Origin: Flaveria trinervia
Taxonomy: Eukaryota > Streptophyta > Magnoliopsida > Asterales > Asteraceae
Direction: 5' to 3'
Length of the DNA stretch: 64,000 nt
Assembly: GCA_025506515.1 (NCBI GenBank)
Contig: CM046443.1
Span: 90,170,914 to 90,234,913 of the forward strand
The notes under the pieces were generated by a model. That model had not been told where the DNA came from. It saw nothing but the letters and a program-made list of their open reading frames with translations, and did no database searches. Made by a program: the position numbers and the translations under genes. Below, one piece after another: positions 15,060 to 26,712 of the stretch. Positions within the stretch are counted from its first letter, which is position 1. The number at the start of each line of letters is the position of its first letter.

Positions 15060-15632
15060 TCTCCTTTCTACTTAAAGCATAAGTTACTACATTTGCCTTT
15101 CTTGGGTGGTATTTGATCTCACAGTCATAATCACTTAATAATTCTACCCCCTTCTTTGTCTCATATTTAACATCTTTTGATCAAATATGTGTTGTAGGCT
15201 CTTATGATCTGTTTATTTTGTGCACCTTGTCTTATATAGATAATATCTCCAAATTTTAAGTAAAAAGAATACTGCTCCTAATTCTAAATCGTGAGTGTTA
15301 TAATTCTTTTCACTTTCCCTAAGTTGTCTGGATGCATAAGCAATTACCTTACGTTGCATTAAAACACGTCAAAATCCCTGATGTGATGCATCACAGTATA
15401 CTACCAAATCGTTTGTTCCTTCTAGTAATGTTAAAATAGGAGCACTACATAACTTACTTTTTAGGAGGTCAAACGCAGCTTTTTGATTTTCTCCCCAAAC
15501 ATAGGGCTTATCTTTTTGAGTTAATTTGTTAGGGGTTGGGCTATTTTTGAAAAGTTTTCTATGAATCTTCTGTAGTATCCTGCCAAACCCAAGAATTGGC
15601 GTACTTCTGTTAGTGTTCTTGGATCTTTCCAT
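15060..15632 (-). pseudogene. Chromovirus RT thumb and RNase H (broken)
   Basis: The minus frame from 15632 has the RT connection region (GFGRILQKIHRKLF, then WGENQKAAFDLLKSKLCSAP) and the RNase H start LVVYCDASHQGF, with the first acidic residue of the active site. Further 3' the frame is lost, but Y.THDLELGAV- and K.LTNHKSLQH-like fragments can be read around 15180-15310. RNase H normally removes the RNA of the replication hybrid. Expected family order is kept: RT, RNase H, integrase. Confidence 0.8.
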
Positions 15633-15639
15633 TTCTTAA

Positions 15640-16189
15640 CAGCTTCTATCTTTGTTAGATCAACTTGAATCCCTTCTTGGTTAACTACGTGTCCTAAGGA
15701 TTCTACTTCCCTTTTCCAAAATTCACACTTCGAGAATTTTGCATACCATTTTTATTTCTGTAATAATTCCAAAGTTAACCTTAGGTGCTTCTCATGGTCT
15801 TCCTTATTCTTAGAATAGATCAAGATGTCATCTATGAAAACTATGATGAATTTATCTAAGTAAGGTTTGCATACCCTATTCATTAAATCCATAAATATTG
15901 TTGGAGCATTGGTTAATCCAAATGGCATTACAAGAAATTCATAATGACCATATCTTGTTCTAAATGCAGTCTTTGCTATGTCCTCATCTTGAACTCTTGG
16001 TTGATGATATCCTGATCTTAAATCAATTTTGGAGAAGTAACTAAATCCTTGTAATTGATCAAATAGGTCATCTATCCTAGGAAGGGGATACCTATTCTTT
16101 ACAGTTACTTTATTGAGTTCCCTATAATCAATACACATTCTAAAAGTTCCATCTTTCTTCTTAACAAATAAAACTATTGCACCCCAAGG
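15640..16189 (-). pseudogene. Chromovirus reverse transcriptase palm and fingers
   Basis: The longest intact frame of element G. It holds FVKKKDGTFRMCIDYRELNK, VKNRYPLPRIDDLFDQLQG, FSKIDLRSGYHQ, MPFGLTNAP and the catalytic box FIDDILIYSK, all standard Ty3/gypsy RT motifs. A hAT-type MITE is inserted just upstream of FVKKKDG, between Gly-Ala codons, so the open frame running to 16297 begins with about 35 residues that belong to the MITE. The upstream RT sequence resumes at 17027. A stop separates this part from the thumb. Confidence 0.9.
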
Positions 16190-17018
16190 TAGGGGTGAGC
16201 ATAAACTCGGGAATCCTGAATAAAACCGATTCCCGTACCTAGTGATACCCGACACCCGATCCTGGTTTATATTATATAGTAAGTTATCGGTTATCAATTA
16301 AAAGGATTTTCAGTTTCGGGATCGGGATTGGGCTTTGGTGTAAGGTACTCGATTAATTAAGGCCCAACCGATTTCTTTTAAAAAAATCTTTAAAACTTTA
16401 AAAAATCATAGACCCATATTATTCTGCCTATTAATCAATTGAATATTTCAAGTTTCAAAGGAAAATTGTTCCAATTCATCTTTAATCTTCGATATCTACG
16501 GTTGAGCAACATCAATTCACAAGTAAGTTGGATTAATCAATCGTTTCTCTAATCCTTCCCTGATATTTTTCTTCAAAAGTTTTTCTTTCATTTCAATTAT
16601 CAATAGTAAAGCATATTATAATAAGATTATGGTTCATCATATCTTCATAGATTGATTATGAATTTATGACGTGGAAGAACTTACATATATTAATAGTAGT
16701 GGTCAAAGATTAACCTAGCCTTGCATACTACTACTTTCACCATTGTATTAAAAGTATAGATAGATAGATAAAGTATTGAAGCATTGTGCATTATAAGGTG
16801 AATTTTAATATTGATTTGTGTGAATTTTGATATTTGTTTGTTATAAAAGTTGGTCATTGGTATTACCTACATTACCCGATACCCGATCTTATAAATGCCA
16901 GAGTACCAATTTATATCTAATAGGTATGGTATTGGTCTTCATTTTTCCCTCTTTTCGGGAATCGGGTCGGGTCGGGTATTCTCGAACAACATTCAGTTAC
17001 CCGATTTGCTCACCCTTA
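16190..17018. mobile_element. hAT-type MITE inserted in RT gene
   Basis: An 829-bp non-coding element with terminal inverted repeats TAGGGGTGAGCA (left) and TGCTCACCCTTA (right). It is flanked by perfect 8-bp target duplications CCCCAAGG at 16182-16189 and 17019-17026. TIR sequence and 8-bp duplications are diagnostic of hAT elements. The interior carries GGGTCGGGTA and ACCCGATACCCGA runs near both ends that extend the inverted symmetry. Confidence 0.92.
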
Positions 17019-17026
17019 CCCCAAGG

Positions 17027-17540
17027 TGATACATAGGACGTATAAATCCTTTATCTAACAATTCATAAAGTTGATTCATTAGTTCTTTCATTTCTATTGG
17101 TGTTAAGACGATGCTATAGAAATAGGGATTGTCCCTGGTATGAACTCAGTTTTAAATTCTACTTGACGAGGGGATGGAAACCAGGTAATTCTTCAAGGAA
17201 TACATCAGGATATTCATTGATGATATGATCAGTTTCTAAATCCATCTTATCTAGTTTCGTATCAACTATGTGGGCTAGGAAAGCTAGGCATCTTTGTTTT
17301 AAACATTTTTGTGCTTTCTTACATGAAATTATTTTCATATCACTCCACTAGGCTTTTCACCATAAAACAGAGAGTTCTGCTTTCTTTAATCAAGGGGATT
17401 TTTATCATCCTCTTACCACATAAAATTTCAGCCTGATTTTACTTAACCGGTCCATACCCATAACAATATCAAAACCTCCTAATTCAATAGGAATTAGATC
17501 TATATCAAAACAATACTCATCAAGTTTTAAAGTACAATTA
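17027..17540 (-). pseudogene. Chromovirus protease-RT linker and RT N-terminus (remnant)
   Basis: Downstream of the MITE on the minus strand, fragments of the RT N-terminal region are readable in mixed frames: QLYELLDKGFIRP-like at about 17040-17075, then an upstream FPRQVEFKTEFIPG-like stretch at about 17130-17180. These are family-typical positions between protease and the RT fingers. Stops and indels are frequent. Confidence 0.6.
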
Positions 17541-17562
17541 GGAATAATTTCACAAGTTTCAG

Positions 17563-17820
17563 TTACTTACCATCGGTCAATTCTATCATATATTTGTGTT
17601 CCAACTTCTTAGAGGTTAAGTTAAGTAAAGGTGTAAATGTTTTTGAAACGAAACTACGAGTTGCTCCAATATCAAGTAATACTGTTGCATACTGATTTTT
17701 AATGAGAAACGTACTCGTCACTACTTCTGGTTCATGTAGGGCCTCTTCCTCTTGCAACACGAAGACTCTTCCACGGGGGTGTTTTGATTGATTGGAGTTT
17801 TGCCCTTCATTCGTGGACAC
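17563..17820 (-). pseudogene. Chromovirus aspartic protease
   Basis: The minus frame contains GRVFVLQEEEA, then TSTFLIKNQYATVLLDIGATRSFVS. The active-site triplet appears as D-I-G-A where retroviral-type proteases have D-S/T-G-A, so a Ser/Thr has become Ile and activity is doubtful. The enzyme normally cuts the Gag-Pol polyprotein. It lies directly after the zinc-knuckle region of gag, as in other chromoviruses. Confidence 0.8.
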
Positions 17821-17829
17821 TAATTACGA

Positions 17830-19235
17830 AAGTGGTTTTCATTTCCACACTAATAACAGACTGGTTTAGGGTCAGTGGGCCCTTACAGTCTCGGGATTTA
17901 CGTCCCTTCTTTTGCAGTTATAACAAATCACCATCGAGCATTTACCATGATTATATCTTTGACAAGTACTGCACCATGGCTAACCTTTCGTATGAGGTTT
18001 CTTTTCTCGTGCCGCTCCTAAGAAATTCCTTGTGGGTTTTTGGTTATCTTTTTCTGTTTATTCCCTCCAAATCTTCCTCCCGAGCTATTGTTGTTCCATT
18101 TCCTTTTCACCCCTATTTTTGGATTAATTAAAGATCAGTTTCTTATCATTTCATCAATTAGACTTCTGATAAGCTTACTGCATCTTGAAAAGTTTTAGGC
18201 ATGGTGGATTTAACCAATCCTCTTAATTATGGTACTAAACCCCAAATATATCTTCCTATTCTTTTTGCTTTTGGTGTTACCAGATGTGGCACTAATCTAG
18301 AAAGTTCATTATACCTATCAGTATACTACCGATGTGATGTTCCCTTCATTTCTAATGCCAAGAACTTAGTTTCTAATTTCTTTAATTTGTTATAGGGAAA
18401 ATATTTTTCAATTACCAGATTTCTGAATTCTTCCCAACTTAGCCTTTTCATGACATGCCTCCCTTTTGTTTGCATCTCCATTGTCCACCAGGATTGTGCG
18501 TCTCCTTTAAGTAAATGTGAGGCAAACAATGTTTTGTAATTATTGGCATAGTTACTAATTTCCAATACTGATTCTATCTCATCTAACCAATGCAGGGCTT
18601 GTACCGCTCCGTCTTTTTCATCAAATTCCCGGGGCCTGTATGACCTGAAAGTCTTGTAAGAGCATCATTTCCTAACTCTGTTTATAATTTCCTCCTCTTG
18701 CCGTTCTCCTATATTGGCATCCTCTGGTTCTTAGTTTCTGTGTGATGCAGCTCCAAAGTTCAGGTTCTGTTATGACTGAGCTATCAACGTAGGTATTGTA
18801 GATTCTATTTGCTGAGTTACTAAGTGAGAAATCTTGTTGTTCTCGTTTGTAGTAGCATTCACTGGAGAAATCTTATGGCGGCATGATTCACTATAGTTAA
18901 CTATAATTAATATTAAAAGGTCAAAATCATAGCTTTAATATAGTTTATCTTAACACATAACAATTAATAGTTATAAACAAAAGATGTATATTATTATGTT
19001 CTTATTTTCAAAGGTTAACATGTTAGATTTGGGATATAATTCTAATTCCTGCAAACCCAATCTCATATCTTTGTAAAGATACTTTTTTATGTGTTTTTAA
19101 TTCCTTGACATCTTTTCGAATCATCCGGATTCCTTGTTGTATCTTCTTAATCTTTTTAAGAATTTGTTGGGTTGTTTTTATTTGACCATTATCCAACTTG
19201 TCTTTTGGTTTCCTTTTCTTTAGCTTCGGAGTCAT
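17830..19235 (-). pseudogene. Chromovirus gag (broken)
   Basis: The minus strand first shows a lysine-rich N-terminal piece (19023-19235). The capsid-like Gag domain follows: YRPREFDEKDGAVQALHWLD, then LKGDAQSWWTMEMQTKGR and LSWEEFRNLVIEKYFP (18326-18660). Near 17870-17990 are two zinc-knuckle remnants, CSTCQRYNHGKC and CYNCKRRD. Gag would form the particle and bind RNA. Several frameshifts and an AT-rich stretch at 18850-18960 break the frame. Confidence 0.75.
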
Positions 19236-19728
19236 CTGAAATTCGTATTTCCAAGTCCTTACTTTTCTCAGCCAAAAATCTTTTGTCGCGTCGTACTCTT
19301 TTCCCGAGGGTCTTGATTGTATAACCGACGACTGTTATTGGTGTGTGTCAAACATAAAATTTTGGTTTTAGGTTAACCTTAATTCAGGGTGAAAAGTTTC
19401 CATATTATTATGGGGTTTTGGTTTAGGGGTTGTTTTTTTAAGATTGCTATGAGCTGAGCACTTTGAGGGATTAGTTTCATTACAGCGATTATCTGAACTA
19501 TAAGCACTCATAGCTACAGGGTTTTTGACAAATTTTTAATATTACAAAATAGTTAGTCACATAATCTCACCAAATATATATTATGCAGATGTATCACAAA
19601 ACAATTTTTCTCTTTAATCTTGGTCACACATAGAATTTAAAAATATACATATGAAGTCACAAATTATTTTCATGTCGGTTCTTATAAGCACATAATATAT
19701 ATATACATATATATATACATATATATAT

Positions 19729-19797
<69 letters not shown>

Positions 19798-19842
19798 TTT
19801 CAAACATGCTGAAATTTATTATCATATTCTCTATAACCAATG
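19236..19842 (-). other. Element G leader with (TA)n microsatellite
   Basis: Non-coding sequence between PBS and gag. It includes a (TA)n/(TACA)n microsatellite at about 19690-19797. Confidence 0.7.
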
Positions 19843-19854
19843 GCTTTGATACTA
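19843..19854 (-). other. Element G primer-binding site (decayed)
   Basis: The minus strand reads TTAGTATCAAAGCC two bases after the LTR end. It differs from the initiator tRNA-Met site TGGTATCAGAGC by two transitions. Confidence 0.75.
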
Positions 19855-19857
19855 ACG

Positions 19858-22085
19858 TGTCACATCCCAACTGAAGCATGAAATACTTTAAATGTGACTA
19901 GCTTGTTCAGAACGTATTGATTACAATATAAATAAACAACACATAAAAACATAATACATTAACATATTTCATACATAATACCAGTATAGGTTACATTAAC
20001 ATTAATACACAAAATTTAATATAACCCTATTATAAAAAATATATTAACCTAACTGCTACATTTTCAGAGACGATGGAAGTGTGCATCCACTGATAAGCTA
20101 AGATCGTACAGATTAACGGTTAGATTTACACAATTTTTTTCCACAACTTCACCCCAGCCATTATACACACTAAATGAGAATATAATGTTGTTAGACATGA
20201 TGATTTCTTGAAAGATTATACTCAACACAATCAACATAAAGTTGGGTGAGATTATAGGTTTAATTTCGGAACAAAATGCATATACTGATGCAACATAAAT
20301 AAGACTATAACCAAACCTACTTATAAACAGGTAATTCATAATTGTCACAATATAAATCACAAAATCAGATAAAATAGAATCACAACATTCATCCTGTTGG
20401 TGCATAAAATAATATCCTAAATAGTACTATCTATATTATCCAATGATCACACATTCGAATTAATGGTTGTAACATAACTGACAGTATATTTCAAAATCTT
20501 ATATATATGCATGAGTCTCAAGATAGTATGTTTTCTCCCCCAAAAACTTATAAGTACAAAATGAGACTATGAGTCTCACCTTTACTCTATAGGCAACCTA
20601 TAAAAATATTTACAAATTAGAAATAAATATCTTTAAAATTTTCAGCATCTCAAATTACAAAAATCAAAACAGAAGTTATAATTACTTATTTGTCACAAAA
20701 CTTTTTTAGCATAAATATACAAAAATCTATTTTAATATATAAAAATTTTCATATATCAACTATGTACAGTTTATTATCAAGAGTTTTTACAATACTTTAA
20801 TAAACTAGGAAAATTATCTACGGGTTCTTAATATTCACCAAAATTTATCATAAACTATATTCTAAAATTTATATTATCACATAAATTCCTGGGATATTAA
20901 TTCTTAGCATAACCCTTTTTATGATTTTTACCATTTTGATAATAATCAGTAAAAATAGCAAAATATCTCTAAAAGTTCCCAGCTTTATTGAGACTGTTCT
21001 AAACATTTTGTATAAATTTTTCATGATTTATCTTTTAGTTTAGGTATTTTTCCAGATTTTTTATTTACAGATTCCTCTAAAATATATAACTCTAGCATAA
21101 CTACAAATTACATCATCAAATTTATTCTACAAGTCCTATAAAACATAAGGATCATCATATAATTTTCCAGCTCTTTACCAGGTTCGGTTCTTTCGGTTGA
21201 TAATTTCTTTTAGTAACTTAAATAAATTATATAAATTATTTTACCTATCATAATTATACCAATTTTTGCAGAATGTTATATTTTAATATTTTTAACAAGT
21301 TCTTAGTCTTTATTCTCACCATCACAATCATTTAAGTAATAAATCAAATTTATCAAGAATACACATAATTTCAACCCTTTATTTGTAATCTTTTTGTTTA
21401 AATCCTTGGTTTATAATATTTTCTAGATTTTTAAATCTTTCTTACTGATTTTTTTATGAAGATGGAGTGTTTGTAAAGTTTTGTGAAGAACTTGAATGTT
21501 TAACCAAAAGGGTTGGTTATATGTGTTTGTTAGAACACATATATATGTTGCAACTCAGCTAGTTATGGATTAGAGGATAGAACCTTAATTTTGACAGAAG
21601 GAGTGGATGAAAAGAAATTTAATGATATTCTCTAACTCCTTGGTGAATCGGTTGGGATGTCAAACTTGGAGCTTGGTGATCTTGATTCCTTACAAAACGG
21701 TTTGAAAGATGATGATCATATGAGGCTTTGGATGATGTTGGCTAGTATAGTGAGCGAGAGAGAGTAGAAGGTGGCGGTGATGGTTGTGATTTGTGGTTAA
21801 GCCGAGAGTGTTAGTGGTGAGGGTGTGAAGATGGTGGTGGTATGCGGTTGTGGTGAGACTGAGAGGTGATGGTGGTTATAATGGTCATCGGCCGAACCAC
21901 TAATGGTGGGTAATCATCACCTCTAGTCTTCGGGTGATGAATAAGCTAGTTCTAGTGTTTAGGTTTCAAGCTCCAAGCATTCTTGGTGTTTCTTAATGGC
22001 TAGGTGGCGGGTTGGAGGAATGCTTAGTGTGCTAGCCAATTAGAAGGTTAATCACCAAGTTTAGATTTTAATGTTGGCTTAATTC
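19858..22085 (-). repeat. Element G LTR, bases about 403 to end (minus)
   Basis: On the minus strand it begins GAATTAAGCC (22085) and ends GGGATGTGACA (19858), followed by the PBS. It is an inverted copy of most of 24559-26687, with many substitutions and small indels. The 113-codon frame at 20064-20405 is not kept open in the other copy, so it is not a gene. Confidence 0.85.
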
Positions 22086-23155
22086 TGTAAGGCCCCGTTA
22101 CCGGGCACCTCACAGTTGGTCATTCATCGCACATAAAACTTTTTAAAAACGTACATTTACTTTGTAGTGGAATTTAAAAATTTCATTAATAACTAAAAAC
22201 ATGTCATTTCATTCATTTACAACATCTGTTTTCATCTCAAAATACAAGACATGTCAAAATACGGATGCCAGCCTCAAAATGCTCCCAGTAGCTTATGCAT
22301 CCATGCCTGCAACTCCTCAGCATCAACATATGCCTGCCAACTATCATGCATACAAAACTTAGCGACGCTGAGTGAGTTCTAGTTGTATAATAAAACATAC
22401 TTCTCTGTGTTAAAACCATTCTTTACTTTATTTCAAAACATACTATACAACCGTTCGTGATCATGCATCATACGTACATACAGATAATATCATTATTATC
22501 TTCATATTACGTTCATTAGCTTGTTCATTCAGCGTATTACATTATCGTTCACTTTTCTTTCTAGATCCGGTTAGACTTTACCCTCTTCGTGGCACTCAGC
22601 CACGATTACTGAGGTCGAATGACAAGGATCTTGTTCTGTACATTATTACGATAATTCATTTACGTTCATTCATACGTTCGTTCTTTCATACATGATCTTT
22701 CGTTCATTACTCATTATTACTCGAATCTTGTCTCGTGCAATATCTCATGCTCGAAAGCTGATGATGTGCCGGGGCCTACTCACAAACCCCCGACTCATGT
22801 CTGAAGACTCACACAGCACCGGGATACGCGACAAAGATCCCATACGAGTCAATCACTGGGATTGAACTCCATCCGAGTCTGTTGCAACACAAAGTTGCTC
22901 ATCTCATTATCTCGTCTCTTGGACAAAGACCTCTGTCGAGTCTGTTGTAACACAGAGTCGCTCACCTCTTATCTCATCTCATGGTCAAAGACCTCTGTCG
23001 AGTCTGTTGCAACACAGAGTCGCTCACCTCATATCTATGCTTGGTTTTATGCCACACCCCCGAAGTTATACGTAACTCGGGTAACAACACCCCCACCGAA
23101 GTGGGTAACAACACCCCCGTAGAAATGGGTAACACCCCCGTAGAAATGTGTAACA
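22086..23155 (-). mobile_element. Gypsy LTR E, second part, and inverted repeat block
   Basis: Minus strand. 22086-22810 ends GGGGCCTTACA against GAATT and supplies the 3' end of LTR E. 22811-23155 is an inverted copy of 12170-12550 (the end of the minisatellite plus the 70-bp tandem units). I infer that these two inverted blocks border the inverted core of element G. No coding potential. Confidence 0.55.
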
Positions 23156-24558
23156 TGTCACACCCTCAAAATCCACTTGCGGAGTTTTACCGCGAGGCGT
23201 GTGAACAAACCAGGATCACAGTCAATAGTTACTCAGAACGACTCTAAATGCCATAATTTAACCAAAATCAACCAAAACACAAACTTTAAACAATGCAGAA
23301 GCGTTTTTGAAAACAACCCAAGACAATAAAGTATAACTTATGGCAAAACAAGTGCCAAACCAAAAAGTAAACCATAATTATTAAAATGTCAAGTTGTCTT
23401 GAAGCACAGTGTCTTAACATGCAATGAACTGTGCAGTGCTCCTATGGCAAGCAAGTTAAGGACCTGAGAAAAGCATACTAAAATGTCAACACATAGGTTG
23501 GCGAGTTCAAGAGTTTGAGTTCAATAAACATATAAACAGTTGCGATAAATATAAGCAGTGTATGGTAATAGATAGCTAGTCTATTATCAGTAAATATTAA
23601 TACATAGTGATTTTGCAATTGAAGCTGACTGTGATAGTTGTTGCCTCCTGTCACGACTTACCATGTCGTGACAATGATCAATAGGAAAAATTGCACCCGG
23701 TTGACCTCGAGTCACACAGGTGGGGCTCGTCAGACCCAGTAGTACTACCCAAGTTTCCCCGCTATTAAATATTAACAATTCAAAAGTGTGAGGACTTTTC
23801 CCATGGTAAACAGCACTATATTAATATTATACACAACTTAAATCATAAAAGCGTTTGTATAAATACCAGTATGCTATCTCCCCCAAAAGAGATAAAGTAA
23901 AGAGTAGGGCATGAACTCACCTGATGTATGCAAAGGTACTTAGGGTTTATTTTGAGAAACGAGAGGATAGCCAACCTTCACAGGTTACCTTTAATTCGCG
24001 TGTATACTTGTGAATGGAGATCCAATTGTTTTCTAGCACTTGAAATCGATTAATTAAATTATGTTTTGCTAAATTTTGAGGCTGATTTCGAATGGGGAGG
24101 GGCTGGAATGGAGGTTCACGGCTGATGGGGTTTGGGGAAGGGATTAGGGTTTGTTTTGTTATAATTAATTTACAAAAGTTACCCTTTAACCCTTGTATTT
24201 TGTATTTTACAAAAAGACTCTCTTTTAAACACTTTTTAAATGTTTTTTTAACCACTTAATAAATATATAAACTAATAATAACAATTATATATTTTATCTT
24301 TATAAGAACACACAACATACGAATTAACACACGCGTTTACACGTTACGCGATAAAATTCACCGTTAACATTTAAATCGCGTAAACACATAAGCATAACAC
24401 AATAATCATCAAATCAATTAGATTCACATTTAATTAACATTATCCATTATTATTAGGTCACCAACGTTAAACGACAACTAGTGTGTGCTCACGACACGTG
24501 TATACAAGACTTAACGGAACTAACGGAGTTTGATAACGGAAATTTACCGGATGTCACA
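23156..24558 (+). mobile_element. Gypsy solo LTR F
   Basis: A 1403-bp segment with LTR-like ends, TGTCACACCC at 23156 and GGATGTCACA at 24558, and no internal domain. It sits at the broken CTTAA site of the G LTR on its right side only. The left neighbour TAACA does not match, as expected if the left flank was exchanged by a rearrangement. The minus frame at 23947-24255 has no recognisable product. Confidence 0.6.
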
Positions 24559-26687
24559 CTTAAGCATCAAAATAAGCATCAAACTAAGCTCCAAGTCTCA
24601 GATCGTTATGGAATTAAGCCAACCGATTAAAATCTAAACTTGGTGATTACCCTTCTAATCGGCTAGGACACTAAGCATTCCTCCAACCCGCCACCTAGCT
24701 ATTAAGAAACACCAAGCATGCTTGGAGCTTGACACCTAAACACTAGACCTAGCTTATTCATCACCCTAAGACTAGAAGTGATGATTACCCACCAATAATG
24801 GTTCGACCGATGACCATTATAACCACCATCACCTCTCGGTCACACCACAACCGCATACCACCACCATCTTCACACTATCACCACTAACACTCTCAGATTA
24901 ACCATAAATCACAACCATCACCGCCACCTTCTACTCTCTCTCGGTCACTATACTAGCCAACATCATCCAAAGCCTCATATGATCATCATCTTTCAAACCA
25001 TTTTGCAAGGAATCAAGGTCACCAAGATCCATGTTTGACATCCCAACCGATTCATCAAGGAGTTAGAAACTATCATTAAATATCTTTTCATCCACTCCTT
25101 CTGTCAAAATCAAGGTTCCATCCTCTAATCCATAACTAGCTAAGTTGCAAGATATATATGTTCTAACAAACACATATAACCAACCCTTTTTGTTAAACAT
25201 TCAAGTTCTTCACAAAACTTTACAAACACCTCACCTTTATCAAAAATCAGTAAGAAAGATTCAAAAATCTAGAAAATATTATAGACCAAGGATATAAAAA
25301 GAAGGTTACAAATACATTTTAGAAATATTAAAATATTGATAAATTTGATTTATTACTTAAATGATTGTGATTGTGCGAATAAAGACCGAGAACTTGTTAG
25401 AAATATTAAAAAATTTCATTCTACAAAAATTGGTATGATTATGATAGGTAAAATAATTTATATAATTTATTTAAGTTACCAAAAGAAATTATCAACCGGA
25501 AGAACCGAACCTGGTAAAGAGCTAGAAAACTTATATGATCATCCTTATGTTTTATAGGACCTGTAGAATTAATTTGATGATCTAATTTGTAGTTATGCCT
25601 CAGTTATATAGTTTAGAGGAATAAGTAAATCAAAATTCTAGAAAAATACCTAAACTCTAAGATAAAGCATGAAAAATTTATAAAAAATGCATGTCTTGAT
25701 TAGAACAGTCTGAATAAAGTTGGGAATTTTTAGAGATATTTTGCTATTTTATTGATATTGTCAAAATGGTAAAAATCATTAAAAGGGTTATGTTATAAGT
25801 TATTACCCCAAGAATTTATATGATAATATGGATTTTAGAATATAGGATGTGATAATTTTTGGTGACTATTAAGAACCCGTAGGTGTTTTTTCTAGTTTAT
25901 TAAAAGATTGTAAAAATTCTTGAAAATAAAATGTAATTAGTTGATATATGAAATTTTTACATATTAAAATAGATTTTTGTATGTTTATGGTACAAAAATT
26001 AGTGACAAATAGTTAAGTATAACTTCTATTTTGACAGATAGATTTTTGCATATTAAAATACACTGTCAGTTATGTTACAACCATTAATCCGGATGTGGGA
26101 CGTTGGATAATATAGCTAGCGCTACTTAGATATTATATCCTGCACCAACATGATGAGTGTTATGATACTATATTATCTGATTTTGTGATTTATATTGTGA
26201 CAGTTATGAATCACCTGTTTATAACTAGGTTTGGTTGTAGTCTTATTTATGTTGCATCAGTATGTGTATTTTGTTCATAAATTAAACCTATGATCTCACC
26301 ATCTTTATGTTGATTGTTTTGACTATACTTTTTCAGGTAATCATCATGTCTAACAACATTATGTTCTCATTTGATGTGTATAGTGGCTGGGGTGAAGTTG
26401 TGAGAAAAGTTTGTGTAAATCTAACTGTTAATCTGTACGATCTTAGCATATCGGTTGATGCTCACTTCCATCGTCTATGAAGACGTAGCAGTTAGATTAA
26501 TATGTTTTTTTGTAGTAGGGTTATATTAAATTTTGTGTATTAATGTTAATGTAACCGGGACTAGTATTATGTATGAAATATGTTAATGTGTAATGTTTTT
26601 ACGTGTTGTTTGTTTATTTTCTAATTAATGCGTTCTGAACAACCTAGTCACATCTAAAGCATTTTACGCTTCCGTCGGGATGTGACA
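24559..26687 (+). repeat. Element G LTR, bases about 350 to end
   Basis: Begins CTTAAGCATC and ends CGGGATGTGACA, immediately followed by the target duplication ACAAC. Inverted relative to 19858-22085. Confidence 0.85.
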
Positions 26688-26712
26688 ACAACCGGTTATA
26701 CTTTGATACCAG

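Larger units (their letters stand above)
9996..26687. mobile_element. Chromovirus (Ty3/gypsy) element G, internally rearranged
   Basis: The outer ends are TGTGATAACCC at 9996 and GGGATGTGACA at 26687, flanked by ACAAA (9991-9995) and ACAAC (26688-26692), a target duplication with one mismatch; the sequence at 28281 shows the unoccupied form. Inside, the gag-pol region (13569-19857) and its adjoining LTR parts (13215-13568, 19858-22085) lie on the minus strand, while the outer LTR parts (9996-10402, 24559-26687) lie on the plus strand. Rejoined, each LTR is about 2.5-2.6 kb and the element without its nested insertions about 10.5 kb, a size typical of Tekay/del chromoviruses. See the finding on the inversion. 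Confidence 0.8.

Noticed and set aside
20064..20405. 113-codon minus frame inside the G LTR
   Set aside because: The other LTR copy (26150-26490) has stops and indels in the same region, so the frame is not conserved.
19858..26687. A 2-kb-arm inverted repeat as an independent genomic palindrome
   Set aside because: The arms are LTR parts of element G, and the swapped target duplications explain their orientation by an inversion.
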